From NCBI GenBank assembly GCA_036399175.1, contig DASWNP010000051.1, positions 62,001 through 126,000 of the forward strand: a DNA stretch of 64,000 nucleotides. The letters are read 5' to 3'. The notes under the pieces are model-generated. The model was not told where the DNA came from and searched no databases. It saw only the letters and a list, made by a program, of their open reading frames with translations. Position 1 is the first letter of the stretch; each line of letters starts with the position of its first letter. The translations under genes were made by a program, and so were the position numbers. This DNA is from DASWNP01 sp036399175. GTDB lineage: Bacteria; Acidobacteriota; Blastocatellia; Pyrinomonadales; Pyrinomonadaceae. Shown one piece after another: positions 17,297 to 26,118 of this stretch.

Positions 17297-19003
17297 ATGC
17301 CTAAATATATTTTCGTAACGGGCGGGGTGGTTTCGAGTCTGGGAAAAGGGCTGGCGGCCTCTTCAATCGGCTGCCTGCTCGAAGCGCGTGGCCTGAGCGT
17401 GACGCTGATTAAGCTCGACCCTTACATCAACGTTGACCCCGGCACCATGTCGCCCTTCCAGCACGGCGAAGTCTTCGTCACCGACGACGGCGCGGAGACC
17501 GACCTCGACCTCGGCCACTACGAACGCTTCACCAGCGCACGACTGACGCGCGGCAATAACTGGACGACGGGGCGCATCTATCTCTCCGTCATCGAAAAGG
17601 AGCGGCGCGGCGATTATCTCGGCAAGACCATTCAGGTCATCCCGCACATCACGGACGAAATCAAGGCCGCCGTGCGCGCCGTCGCCGAGAAAGACTCGCC
17701 CGACGTGGTTATCGTCGAGATAGGCGGCACGGTCGGCGACATCGAAAGCTTGCCGTTTCTCGAAGCCATCCGGCAGATGGGCAACGAGGAACGCCAGCAG
17801 GGCGCAAACGGCGCGCTCTTCATACACCTCACTCTCGTCCCCTACATCGCCGCCGCCGGAGAACTCAAGACCAAGCCGACGCAGCATTCCGTCCGCGATT
17901 TGCGCGAAATAGGTATCGCCGTTGACATCCTGCTCTGCCGTTCCGAGCGCCCGCTCTCGCGCGATTTGCGCTCGAAGATTGCGCTCTTCTGCAACGTCAA
18001 GGAGCAGGCCGTCGTCGCCGCGCAGGACGTGGACACCATCTACGACGTGCCGCTCGCCTTCCACGAACAGGGGCTCGACGACCTCATCGTCAACGCGCTT
18101 GAACTCTCCGCCCGTTCTCGTCAGAGCAACCTGACGCGCTGGCGCGAGTTGGTTGCCACCATCCGCGAGCCCGCCGCCGGGTCGGTCGCCATCGGCATCG
18201 TCGGCAAGTACGTCGAGCTGGAAGACTCCTACAAGTCTCTGCGCGAGGCGTTGACGCACGGCGGCGTGGCGAACAACCTTCGAGTAGATGTGCGCTGGGT
18301 CGAGTCCGACGGTTTGATGGACGACGACTACGAAGAACGCCTGCGCGACTTCGACGCCATCCTCGTCCCCGGCGGCTTCGGCAAGCGCGGAGTGGCCGGA
18401 ATGATTCGCGCCATCTCCTACGCGCGACGCTCCGCCACGCCCTACTTCGGCATCTGTCTCGGCATGCAGACCGCCGTCATCGAATACGCGCGCTCCATGT
18501 GCGGCCTCTCCGGCGCTGACTCGACCGAGTTCGACCCGGCGACGCCCTTTCCCGTCATCTTCAAGCTGCGCGACCTCGTCGGCGTCGAAGAGATGGGCGG
18601 CACGATGCGCCTCGGCGCTTGGCCGTGCGTGCTCTCGAAGGGCAGTCTCGCGCAGGAGGTCTACTCGGGCGCGACAGAGATAAGCGAGCGACACCGTCAT
18701 CGCTATGAGTTCAACCCGGAGTTCGGCTCGCAGCTTGAGCGCGCAGGGCTCGTCTTCAGCGGCATGTCGCCCGACCAACGCTTCGTCGAGATAGTGGAGC
18801 TTCCGCGCCAAGTCCATCCCTGGTTTCTCGGCTGCCAGTTCCACCCCGAATACAAATCCAAGCCGCTCGCGCCCCATCCACTCTTCACCTCTTTCGTCCG
18901 CGCCGCCTACGAAAACCGCATGCGCGACGAAACCTCCCTCCGCGACACGGTCGAAAAAGAACTCCCTACGCCCGAGCGCGCCGTCGTCTCAGGCGACGAC
19001 TAA
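17297..19003 (+). CDS. pyrG: CTP synthase
   Basis: The enzyme makes CTP from UTP, ATP and glutamine. The 568-residue chain shows the synthase domain (YIFVTGGVVSSLGKGL, KLDPYINVDPGTMSPFQHGE, VIVEIGGTVGDIESLPFLEA) and a class I glutaminase domain with the nucleophile cysteine in YFGICLGMQTAV and the His/Glu pair in CQFHPEYKSKP. The strong AAGGAGAG before ATG 17297 fixes the start. It is in a Kdo context (kdsB upstream, kdsA downstream). A GGCAAAA-word repeat occupies the gap in front of it. Confidence 0.98.
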   Translation: MPKYIFVTGGVVSSLGKGLAASSIGCLLEARGLSVTLIKLDPYINVDPGTMSPFQHGEVFVTDDGAETDLDLGHYERFTSARLTRGNNWTTGRIYLSVIEKERRGDYLGKTIQVIPHITDEIKAAVRAVAEKDSPDVVIVEIGGTVGDIESLPFLEAIRQMGNEERQQGANGALFIHLTLVPYIAAAGELKTKPTQHSVRDLREIGIAVDILLCRSERPLSRDLRSKIALFCNVKEQAVVAAQDVDTIYDVPLAFHEQGLDDLIVNALELSARSRQSNLTRWRELVATIREPAAGSVAIGIVGKYVELEDSYKSLREALTHGGVANNLRVDVRWVESDGLMDDDYEERLRDFDAILVPGGFGKRGVAGMIRAISYARRSATPYFGICLGMQTAVIEYARSMCGLSGADSTEFDPATPFPVIFKLRDLVGVEEMGGTMRLGAWPCVLSKGSLAQEVYSGATEISERHRHRYEFNPEFGSQLERAGLVFSGMSPDQRFVEIVELPRQVHPWFLGCQFHPEYKSKPLAPHPLFTSFVRAAYENRMRDETSLRDTVEKELPTPERAVVSGDD

Positions 19004-19007
19004 AAAG

Positions 19008-19137
19008 CAGAGGTCGAAGGTCAAAAGTCAGGGGTTAGTGAAAGACAAAGAAAAGACAAAAGAAAGACAAGATAAAGCTCGGCGCTCAACTTCTGCCGTC
19101 CGGCATCTAAGCTCTGGCCTCTAACCTCTGACCTCTA
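19008..19137. repeat. AGAGGTC-word tandem-inverted repeat with expanded core
   Basis: AGAGGTC-like words on the left and CCTCTGA-like words on the right surround three copies of GAAAGACAAA between pyrG and the GNAT gene. Confidence 0.75.
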
Positions 19138-19142
19138 TTTTT

Positions 19143-19673
19143 ATGAGACTGGAAATCGAAACTGCGCGGCTGCGGCTGCGACCTTTCAGGGAAGCGGATT
19201 TAGACGCGCTGGCTGCCATCCGCGCCGACCCCGAAGTGATGCGCTACATCGGCGCGGGGCTCCCGCAGGATAGAAAGACGACGCGCGTCTTCATCGAGAA
19301 GAATAGTGTGCGCTGGGCGGCGCGCGGTTTGGGGCTCTCGGCGGTAGAATTTAAGGGACGCGCGCGGTTGCTCGGCTGGTGCGGCCTCGCGCCGCTTGAA
19401 GAGACGGAGGAGGTCGAGGTCGGCTACGGTTTCGCGCGAGAGCATTGGGGGCAGGGGCTCGCCACCGAAGCGGCGCGCGCCGCTCTCGGCTACGGCTTCG
19501 AGACGCTCTCGCTCGACAAAATCGCCGCCGTCGCCTATCCCGAAAATCTCGCCTCCCGCCGCGTCATGGAAAAACTCGGCATGAAATACCGCCGCCCGGC
19601 GTTCTTCTACGGCGTAAATGTGGTTTACTATGACATCACGCGCCAGGAATTTTTAGTAAATCGTGAATCGTAA
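19143..19673 (+). CDS. GNAT N-acetyltransferase (RimJ/RimL-like)
   Basis: A 176-residue acetyl-CoA-dependent N-acetyltransferase. The N-terminal IETARLRLRPFREADLDAL is typical of the RimJ/RimL branch, VEVGYGFAREHWGQGLATEA carries the acetyl-CoA-binding turn, and YPENLASRRVMEKLGMKY is the conserved C-terminal segment. The acceptor may be a protein N-terminus or a small amine; this cannot be decided here. The gene is bracketed by two tandem-inverted repeats and so is probably a separate transcription unit or a casual operon member. Confidence 0.88.
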   Translation: MRLEIETARLRLRPFREADLDALAAIRADPEVMRYIGAGLPQDRKTTRVFIEKNSVRWAARGLGLSAVEFKGRARLLGWCGLAPLEETEEVEVGYGFAREHWGQGLATEAARAALGYGFETLSLDKIAAVAYPENLASRRVMEKLGMKYRRPAFFYGVNVVYYDITRQEFLVNRES

Positions 19674-19765
19674 ATCGTGAATAGAAAGAACTGGTAAATG
19701 GTAAATGGTAAATGGTGAAAGCCGGTCTTTCACTATTTACCATTTACGATTCACGATTCACGTCT
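19653..19765. repeat. nested CGTGAAT and GGTAAAT tandem-inverted repeat
   Basis: An outer palindrome of CGTAAAT/CGTGAAT words contains an inner one of GGTAAAT words with centre GAAAGCCGGTCTTTC, between the GNAT and kinase genes. Confidence 0.85.
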
Positions 19766-19770
19766 TTTTT

Positions 19771-21381
19771 ATGCTTCAGTGTCCCAAATGTGGTCGGCAT
19801 TATGCGTCGGAGATGCGGGCGTGCCCGGAGGACGGGACGGCTCTGCGCGCCGACGCGACGCAGGCCGTGAGGATTCCGTCTGACCCTCTTGTCGGGCGCG
19901 TGCTGGACGGGAAATACCGGCTCGACGAGCGTCTGGGCGAGGGCGGGATGGGGACGGTCTATCGCGCGACGCACCTGTTGATTGAACGGCCTGTGGCCGT
20001 CAAGGTTTTGAACGTGGGGCTGGTGACGAACGAGGAGGCGAAGGAGCGATTCAGGCGCGAGGCGCGGGCGGCGGGGCGTCTGCGGCACGCGAACGCGGTG
20101 GCCGTGACGGACTTCGGCGAATCGCCGGACGGGCTCGTCTACATCGTGATGGAGCTGCTCGAAGGCGACAGCCTGCGCGACGTGATGGCGCGCGAAGCTC
20201 CCTTCGAGCCCGAGCGCGCCGTCTCTTTGATGTCGCAGATTTCGGCGGCGGTCGGGGCGGCTCACGAGGCCGGTATCATTCACCGCGACCTCAAGCCGGC
20301 CAACATCTTTCTCGTCTCAAGACAACAGCAGCACGGAGCGCCGCTCGTCAAAGTGCTCGACTTCGGCATCGCCAAGCTCGCCGCCGATTCGCTCGAAGAG
20401 TTTGAGTCGCACACGCTGACGCAGACCGGGATAATGATTGGCACGCCGCGCTACATGTCGCCCGAACAGTGCGACGGTGCGAAGCTCACGCCCGCCTCTG
20501 ACGTGTACAGCCTCGCCATTATCCTCTACGAGATGCTCACCGGCGCGACGCCGTTTACGGGTACCTCGCCGCTCGCCGTCGCCTTACAGCATTCCTCGAA
20601 GCAGCCGCGCGCGCCCCGAGAGCTTATCGAAACAATCCCGCCCGCGCTCGAAGAGCTAATCCTTCAGGCTCTCGAAAAAAGGCCGGAGGAGAGACCTGCA
20701 AACGCGTGCGAGTTTCGAGCGCAGCTACAGGCCATCGCCGAGCAGCTCGGACTCGAAGGCGTTTCGCCCCGCCGCCCCACGCGCGCCGAGATACTCGACG
20801 ACGTAGTAGAGACGCCAGCACACAGCCGCGCGCTCGACGTTAGTGCCCGACGACAGTCGCAGCCGTCATCGAAAGCGACGACTGCGCGCGGCATCGCCGT
20901 CACCAAAGCCCAGGCGGCGGGCGACACGACCGCGCTCGCAGAGACGAACGGAAAGCAGCGCGCCCTGAAGCGCGCGTCTGCATCGTCCGCAAACGCCGCC
21001 GCGCATAAAGCTCCGGTCAACGGCATCACACGCTTCAGAATTTTCTTAGACGGAAAACAGACGTGGCTGCAAAAGCTCCGACAGCCGCCGTTGCTCGTCG
21101 GCGTCGGACTGGCGGGGCTGCTGCTCACAATCGGCGTCTTCGCCCTCGTCGCCGGAAGGCGCGAGCCAAGTCCTTTCAAAGACGCGCAGGTCGCGGCCAC
21201 CGCAACGCAGATGCCGACTCCGACACCGACTCCCGCTCCTTTGCGCGAAGAGCGCAGCCGCCGGACGCCCGAAAAACGACCCGCGCGCAGGACGGACAGG
21301 CCGCAGCAGCAGCAGAAGAAGCCTTCCAAGATTGATTCGATACTGAATAAGGCGAAGAAGATTTTTAAGAACCCTTTTTAA
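19771..21381 (+). CDS. membrane-anchored Ser/Thr protein kinase with N-terminal zinc-ribbon-like motif
   Basis: A Hanks-type kinase of 536 residues. An N-terminal mini ribbon (CPKCGRHYASEMRACPEDG, residues 4-22) has three cysteines only. The kinase domain runs about 49-315: Gly-rich loop GEGGMGTVYRA, K78 in VAVKVL, catalytic HRDLKPANI (D173), DFGIA and GTPRYMSPEQC. A Ser/Ala-rich linker leads to one membrane helix near 440-465 (VGVGLAGLLLTIGVFALVAG), then a Pro/Thr- and Lys/Arg-rich tail with poly-Gln. The kinase faces the cytoplasm if the tail is outside. ATG 19771 is chosen because the upstream frame is repeat DNA. Confidence 0.95.
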   Translation: MLQCPKCGRHYASEMRACPEDGTALRADATQAVRIPSDPLVGRVLDGKYRLDERLGEGGMGTVYRATHLLIERPVAVKVLNVGLVTNEEAKERFRREARAAGRLRHANAVAVTDFGESPDGLVYIVMELLEGDSLRDVMAREAPFEPERAVSLMSQISAAVGAAHEAGIIHRDLKPANIFLVSRQQQHGAPLVKVLDFGIAKLAADSLEEFESHTLTQTGIMIGTPRYMSPEQCDGAKLTPASDVYSLAIILYEMLTGATPFTGTSPLAVALQHSSKQPRAPRELIETIPPALEELILQALEKRPEERPANACEFRAQLQAIAEQLGLEGVSPRRPTRAEILDDVVETPAHSRALDVSARRQSQPSSKATTARGIAVTKAQAAGDTTALAETNGKQRALKRASASSANAAAHKAPVNGITRFRIFLDGKQTWLQKLRQPPLLVGVGLAGLLLTIGVFALVAGRREPSPFKDAQVAATATQMPTPTPTPAPLREERSRRTPEKRPARRTDRPQQQQKKPSKIDSILNKAKKIFKNPF

Positions 21382-21478
21382 GCGCGTCGCGGGCGATACC
21401 CGCATCCGAAGCTGACGATTGAGTGAAAGAACACGGAGCCGGATGTCAGCTTCGTGCGCGCCGGGAGTTTGAGAGAAG

Positions 21479-22342
21479 ATGACGGAAGAAGCTTCGATAA
21501 AACCGTTTCAGGTCGGCGGCGCAACCTTCGGCGACGGTCGTCTGACCGTCATCGCGGGCCCCTGCGTGGTCGAATCGCCGGAGCACGTTTTGATGATGGC
21601 GCGCGAGTGCTCGAAGCGTGCGCGAGATGCCGGGCTCGACTACGTTTTCAAAGCCTCTTACGACAAGGCCAACCGCACTTCTCACCAGAGCTTTCGCACC
21701 ATCGGCACGCGGAGTGCGCTCGACGCCCTGCGCGCCGTCCGCGAAGAGACGGGGCTGCCCATCCTGACCGACATCCACGATGTCTCTCAAGTGGAAGCAG
21801 CGGCGGAGGTCGCAGACGTTCTGCAAATCCCTGCCTTCCTTTCGCGGCAGACCGATTTGATAGAAGCGGCGGCTCGAACGGGTCGCGCCGTCAACGTCAA
21901 GAAGGGACAGTTTCTCGCGCCCGAAGATGCGCGAAACATCGTCGGCAAGGCGCGCGCCGCCGGGTGCGAGCGACTGCTTTTGACCGAGCGCGGCGTCTCC
22001 TTCGGCTATCACAATCTGGTCGTCGATATGCGCTCGTTTCCCATCATGCGCAGTTTCGGCGCGCCCATCGTCTTCGACGTGACACACTCTCTGCAACAGC
22101 CCGGGGGGCTCGGCCATGCAACGGGCGGGCAATCCGAGTACATCGAACCGCTTGCACGCGCCGGTGTCGCCTGCGGCGTCGATGCCGTCTTCATGGAAGT
22201 GCACGATTGCCCCTCGCGCGCCCTGAGCGACGGGCCGAACGCTCTCCCGCTCGAACGTCTCGCCGCGCTGCTCGACACGCTGCGCGACATTCACGCGCTC
22301 GTCAGGCACAAAGAGACTCGGCAGGCCGCGAGCCTGAGCTGA
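21479..22342 (+). CDS. kdsA: 3-deoxy-8-phosphooctulonate synthase
   Basis: KdsA condenses phosphoenolpyruvate with arabinose-5-phosphate to Kdo-8-phosphate. The 287-residue chain shows TVIAGPCVVESPEH, FKASYDKANRTS, LTDIHDV, VNVKKGQFLAPEDARN, LTERGVSFGYHNLVVDMRS and DVTHSLQQPGG, all characteristic. Gene context (kdsB, pyrG upstream; kdsC downstream) agrees. ATG 21479 has GAGAGAAG in front. Confidence 0.97.
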   Translation: MTEEASIKPFQVGGATFGDGRLTVIAGPCVVESPEHVLMMARECSKRARDAGLDYVFKASYDKANRTSHQSFRTIGTRSALDALRAVREETGLPILTDIHDVSQVEAAAEVADVLQIPAFLSRQTDLIEAAARTGRAVNVKKGQFLAPEDARNIVGKARAAGCERLLLTERGVSFGYHNLVVDMRSFPIMRSFGAPIVFDVTHSLQQPGGLGHATGGQSEYIEPLARAGVACGVDAVFMEVHDCPSRALSDGPNALPLERLAALLDTLRDIHALVRHKETRQAASLS

Positions 22343-22398
22343 AATCTTTCCTCGAAGTGCGTGCGAGAGTGCGCGTCCCGGCAGGAGGGGTCTCGAAA

Positions 22399-23040
22399 AT
22401 GAAAAGAAGCAGAAGAGCCGCGCGAAGTGCGCTCGGCCTCTCCGCCGCGCTGCTCGTGTTCGGCGTAGCGCTCGTCTTCGCCCTCACCGACAAACGCCGA
22501 ACACAGCCCGCGCAACCGCAGAGGCAGACGACTCAGACAAGCGATGCGTCGCGCGCCGACGAAGAGATTTTCGCGCACCGAAGCTGGACGCGCGTCAACT
22601 CGCAACGCTTCAGAATGCAGATGATAACAGCCGTGCTGTGCAGGATGCCGACGCCGCTCGACAAAGCGCTGGAAGATGGCGGCCCGCACAGGGATAAGTT
22701 CGTCACCGTCTACGTCAACAATAAGGGGAAGGATGCGATGATGTCGCAGCCGAGACCGAAGTTTCCCGTCGGCTCGTTGATAGTCAAGGAGAAATTCCCG
22801 ACCGCCGAGGGCGGCTCGCCCGAGTTGATGACGGCGATGCTCAAGCGCGAAGCGGGCTACAACCCGGAGTCGGGAGATTGGGAGTATCTCGTCTTAAACG
22901 GCGAGGGGACGAAGATAGAAGCGCGCGGCAAGCTGGCCGAGTGTATGTCTTGCCACGCGATAGTGGATAAGCAGGATTTCGTCTTTCGCAGTTATCATCC
23001 GGTAACGATTCCGCAGGAGACGCGCCCGCGTTCTCAATGA
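22399..23040 (+). CDS. exported cytochrome P460-like protein with CxxCH
   Basis: A 213-residue protein with an N-terminal membrane/signal segment (about 11-30) and a Gln/Thr-rich linker. The folded part reads FVTVYVNNKGKDAM, FPVGSLIVKEKF, SGDWEYLVLNGEG and ends with one c-type haem site CMSCH (182-186) followed by FVFRSYHP, the pattern of cytochrome P460-like domains. It would carry a covalently bound haem outside the cytoplasmic membrane. AGGAGGGG precedes ATG 22399. It is followed after 3 bp by the M1-like protein gene, so the two are probably co-translated. The redox role is unknown. Confidence 0.75.
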   Translation: MKRSRRAARSALGLSAALLVFGVALVFALTDKRRTQPAQPQRQTTQTSDASRADEEIFAHRSWTRVNSQRFRMQMITAVLCRMPTPLDKALEDGGPHRDKFVTVYVNNKGKDAMMSQPRPKFPVGSLIVKEKFPTAEGGSPELMTAMLKREAGYNPESGDWEYLVLNGEGTKIEARGKLAECMSCHAIVDKQDFVFRSYHPVTIPQETRPRSQ

Positions 23041-23043
23041 CCT

Positions 23044-25359
23044 ATGCAGAAACTCAGACACCTCTCGACGGCTCTCTTAATGCTCTTTCTCTCGTTCGGC
23101 GCGGCCTCGCGCGTCGGCGCGCAGGATACTTCGACGACGACGGCTGTTGCCGCCTGGCAGGTGACGCGCTACGACATCGCGGCGACGGTGGGCGCAGACC
23201 GCTCGCTCTCGGCTCGCGCCTCGATTGCGGCGCGAAACGTCGGGCAGGGCGCGGGGCGAACTTTCACGACGCGGCTGAGCCCTTCGGCTGAAATCAAAGC
23301 TGCCACTGTGGGCGATGCTCCGGCGCAGTTCACGACGCGCACGGAGGCGCGCACGAAGCTGCAACAAGTAACTGTGACGCTGCCCGCGCAGGTCGCACCG
23401 GGCGGCGCGGCGAGCGTCGCGCTCGAATATCGTCTGCCCGTCGCGGACAACTCCGGCCTCGCCGCCATCTCCCCCGAAGGCGCGCAGTTTCTTCCGCTCT
23501 CTCACTGGTACCCGACGCCCAACACGCAGTTTTCGACGCGCGGCGCAGACTTCGCGCCCGTGCGTCTCGCGGTCAACGGCGGCGACATGACGGCGTTGTC
23601 TTCAGGGCAATCCACCGGCACGGGCGCGTTCGAGCAGACGCTCGAAGGGCAGCCGTTTTTTCTGACGGGCAAGTGGGAAGTGGTCGAAGGCACGGGCGAC
23701 GGGCGCGGCGTGAGCGCGTGGCTCGTCGCGGGCGCGTCGGCGGATGAGAGGAAACACGGCGAGGCTTTGATTGCGCTCGCCGCCGCCGCGCGCTCCTTCT
23801 ACTCGGGCTTGCTCGGCGCTGCGCCGGAGAGTCCCGTCAGGCTCGTCGCCGTCAGGCGCGGCGCAGGCTTCGACATGGCGGGCACTCTGCTGCTCGACGC
23901 GTCGGTTTTTCGTCGTCCGAAGACTGACGCGGGCACGGCGATGCTCATTTCGGAGTCGGTCGCGCGACTTTGGATAGGCGGAGCGACGGGCGTGCAGGGC
24001 GAAGGCGCGGGCGCTGTACGCGAAGGGCTCGCGCGTTACCTGGCAACGCTCTTTCTCGAAAAACAGTTCGGCGTCGGGGTGGCCGACGCCGAGCGCATGC
24101 GCATCGCAATGGCTTACGCTCCGGTCGCGCGGCGCGACGGGCCGCTCTCTCAGTCCGCAGCCTTCTCGCCCGACCAGTCCGTGCTCGTCGCCAACAAGGG
24201 CGCGATGGTCTGGCGGCTGGTAGCGAACGCCGCCGGGCGCGACGCCTTTATGTCGGCGCTGCGCCGCGAGCTTGAGATGTATCGTGGCCGAAAGACGAGT
24301 CTCGCCTCTCTGCGCGCGGCGCTCGGCGAGCGCAGCAGCGAGAGCCTGCAACGACTGATAAGCGGCGTCTTCGACCAGCCGACCGACACCGATTTGATGA
24401 TTGGTCTGCCGCAGCCGCAGCAACAGGCGGGCGAGTGGGTCGTCGCTCTACGCAACCTCGGCTCGGTCGATGCCGACGTGACCGTTTTGGCGACGACCGA
24501 GCGCGGCGAGCGCGTGACGGCGAGGGGCACGCTGCCCGCCAAAGATTTCGGGCAGGTGCGTTTCAAAACTCCAGCGCGCATCACGCGCGTCGAAGTTGAC
24601 CCGGAAAAGCTCTACCCGCAGCTCGACTACGCCAACGACGTTGCGCCCCGCTCTCCTTCCAACGAAGAGTCTCTCGCCGAAATCGTCAGCCTCTTCGCGC
24701 AGCAGCGCTACGCGCAGGTTGAAGAGCGTGCGCGCTCTCTTTACCAGCGCGTGCCGCAGTTGCAGGAGGCGCGCACGTGGCTCGGTCGCGCGCTGCTCGA
24801 ACAGAACAAGCTGGACGAGGCCGAGCGTGAGTTTCGCGCCGCGCTCGACTGGCCTCTGCCGACCGCCGCGACGCTCGCCTGGACGCACATCGGCCTCGGC
24901 GAGATAGCTCTCAGACGCCGCCAGCCCGCCGACGCCGCGCGCCGTTTCGACGAGGCCGCCGCCGTCGGCGCGGACTACGCCTCGGCGCTCGCCGCGCGCT
25001 CCGCACGCTTGCGCCCCGAAGTTCTCACAAGCGCGCCGCCTCCGACCGACGACTCCGCCCGCGCCTTCATCACGCAGCTCGACCAGGCCATCGTCAGCGG
25101 CCGAAAAGCTTCGATTGAAGCGCTCGTCGTCGCGGGCGAGCTTTCGACCTTCGTCCGGGGCATCGTCAGCAACCAGCCCGAAGCATGGCAGACGCGGGCT
25201 CTGCGCGCCGAGCCGCTCGGCACGCTACGCGTAGCCGTCGATGTCGCCATCAACTCCCGCGTGCAGGGACAGGACAAGTCGGCCACCGCCGTCTACATCC
25301 TCGCACGCACGCCCGCAGGCTGGCGTCTCGCCGATATTCAATTCTTCGAGGAACGATAA
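23044..25359 (+). CDS. exported M1-peptidase-like protein with degenerate zinc site and TPR region
   Basis: A 771-residue secreted protein (signal peptide about 1-27, ending VGAQ). The N-terminal third is beta-rich as in M1 aminopeptidases, with SHWYPTPNTQF near 153. Where gluzincins carry HEIAHQWFG this protein has ESVARLWIG (304-312), so both zinc histidines and the catalytic glutamate are lost, while the downstream REGLARYLATLF (326-337) still resembles the NEGFATYL helix. Residues about 560-690 form TPR-like helical repeats. It starts 3 bp after the P460-like gene. I infer a non-catalytic binding or scaffold role; the M1 relation is by motif position only. Confidence 0.65.
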   Translation: MQKLRHLSTALLMLFLSFGAASRVGAQDTSTTTAVAAWQVTRYDIAATVGADRSLSARASIAARNVGQGAGRTFTTRLSPSAEIKAATVGDAPAQFTTRTEARTKLQQVTVTLPAQVAPGGAASVALEYRLPVADNSGLAAISPEGAQFLPLSHWYPTPNTQFSTRGADFAPVRLAVNGGDMTALSSGQSTGTGAFEQTLEGQPFFLTGKWEVVEGTGDGRGVSAWLVAGASADERKHGEALIALAAAARSFYSGLLGAAPESPVRLVAVRRGAGFDMAGTLLLDASVFRRPKTDAGTAMLISESVARLWIGGATGVQGEGAGAVREGLARYLATLFLEKQFGVGVADAERMRIAMAYAPVARRDGPLSQSAAFSPDQSVLVANKGAMVWRLVANAAGRDAFMSALRRELEMYRGRKTSLASLRAALGERSSESLQRLISGVFDQPTDTDLMIGLPQPQQQAGEWVVALRNLGSVDADVTVLATTERGERVTARGTLPAKDFGQVRFKTPARITRVEVDPEKLYPQLDYANDVAPRSPSNEESLAEIVSLFAQQRYAQVEERARSLYQRVPQLQEARTWLGRALLEQNKLDEAEREFRAALDWPLPTAATLAWTHIGLGEIALRRRQPADAARRFDEAAAVGADYASALAARSARLRPEVLTSAPPPTDDSARAFITQLDQAIVSGRKASIEALVVAGELSTFVRGIVSNQPEAWQTRALRAEPLGTLRVAVDVAINSRVQGQDKSATAVYILARTPAGWRLADIQFFEER

Positions 25360-25362
25360 ATA

Positions 25363-25457
25363 AAGTCTGGAGTCGAGAGTCTAGAGTCTGGAGTCAAAGG
25401 CAAAATGCTCTCTGCTTTTGGCTTCAGACTTTAGACTCCAGACTCCAGACTCCGGAC
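25363..25457. repeat. AGTCTGG-word tandem-inverted repeat
   Basis: The words match those at 15.9 kb. The centre is CAAAGGCAAAATGC. It fills the gap before kdsC. Confidence 0.85.
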
Positions 25458-25465
25458 TAAAACCT

Positions 25466-25999
25466 ATGAACGAGATGGTCGAGATTGAGCGGCGGGCGGC
25501 GCGCGTGAAGCTTTTGTTGATGGATTGCGACGGCGTGCTGACCGACGGGCGCATCACGCTTCTGGAGAACGGCGACGAAGAGAAGAGCTTTCACACGCGC
25601 GACGGCCACGGCATCGTGCTGCTGCATCGCGCCGGGCTGCAATCCGGCATCATTTCGGGGCGCACGTCGAGCCTCGTCGAGCGACGCGCGCGCGACCTGG
25701 GGATTCGTTACGTCCGGCAGGGAACCTGGAACAAGATTCAGGATTTCGACGAGCTTCTCGCCGAAGCAGAGACGAGCGAGCATGAAGTCGCCTTCGTCGG
25801 CGACGACGTGACCGACATTCCCCTCATGCGTCGCTGCGCCCTCGCCGTCGCCGTCGCCGACGCCACCGAAGAGACGCGCGCCCACGCGCACTACATCACA
25901 CGCCTCCCCGGCGGCTTCGGCGCTGTCCGCGAAGTCTGCGAGCTAATCCTCAAAGCTCAAGGCCGTTGGGAAGAATTGATGAAAAGATACACGGAGTAG
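25466..25999 (+). CDS. kdsC: 3-deoxy-D-manno-octulosonate 8-phosphate phosphatase
   Basis: KdsC removes the phosphate from Kdo-8-phosphate. The 177-residue HAD-fold protein has the nucleophile motif LLMDCDGVLTDGRI, the FHTRDGHGIVLLHRAG and SGRTSSLVERRA segments and the metal-binding FVGDDVTDIPLMRR, all typical of small cap-less C0 HADs of this family. ATG 25466 is chosen; the frame before it is an AGTCTGG-word repeat. It completes the kdsB-kdsA-kdsC set of the region. Confidence 0.93.
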   Translation: MNEMVEIERRAARVKLLLMDCDGVLTDGRITLLENGDEEKSFHTRDGHGIVLLHRAGLQSGIISGRTSSLVERRARDLGIRYVRQGTWNKIQDFDELLAEAETSEHEVAFVGDDVTDIPLMRRCALAVAVADATEETRAHAHYITRLPGGFGAVREVCELILKAQGRWEELMKRYTE

Positions 26000-26114
26000 T
26001 AAATCGTAAATCGTGAATCGTAAATAGTTGAAGACCGGGATTCACCATTTACGATTTACCATTTACCATTCACCCGGTCTTTCTATTCACGATTGATGAT
26101 TCACGATTTACGGC
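25999..26114. repeat. nested CGTAAAT/GGTAAAT tandem-inverted repeat
   Basis: Outer CGTAAAT-type arms and inner GGTAAAT-type words, with a GAAGACCGGG centre, fill the convergent gap between kdsC and the phosphoesterase. Confidence 0.85.
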
Positions 26115-26118
26115 TTTT

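Noticed and set aside
17363..18877. 504-codon open frame antisense to pyrG
   Set aside because: GC-rich codon bias leaves long empty antisense frames; the product has no protein-like motifs and the plus strand is certain pyrG. The same applies to antisense frames at 33755-35125, 43789-45126, 45343-46404, 42400-43464 and 36556-37551.
21454..22398. Upstream part of a 528-codon frame ending with the P460-like gene
   Set aside because: It is out of frame with kdsA over the same DNA and reads as Arg-rich shadow; the real gene starts at ATG 22399 with its own ribosome-binding site.
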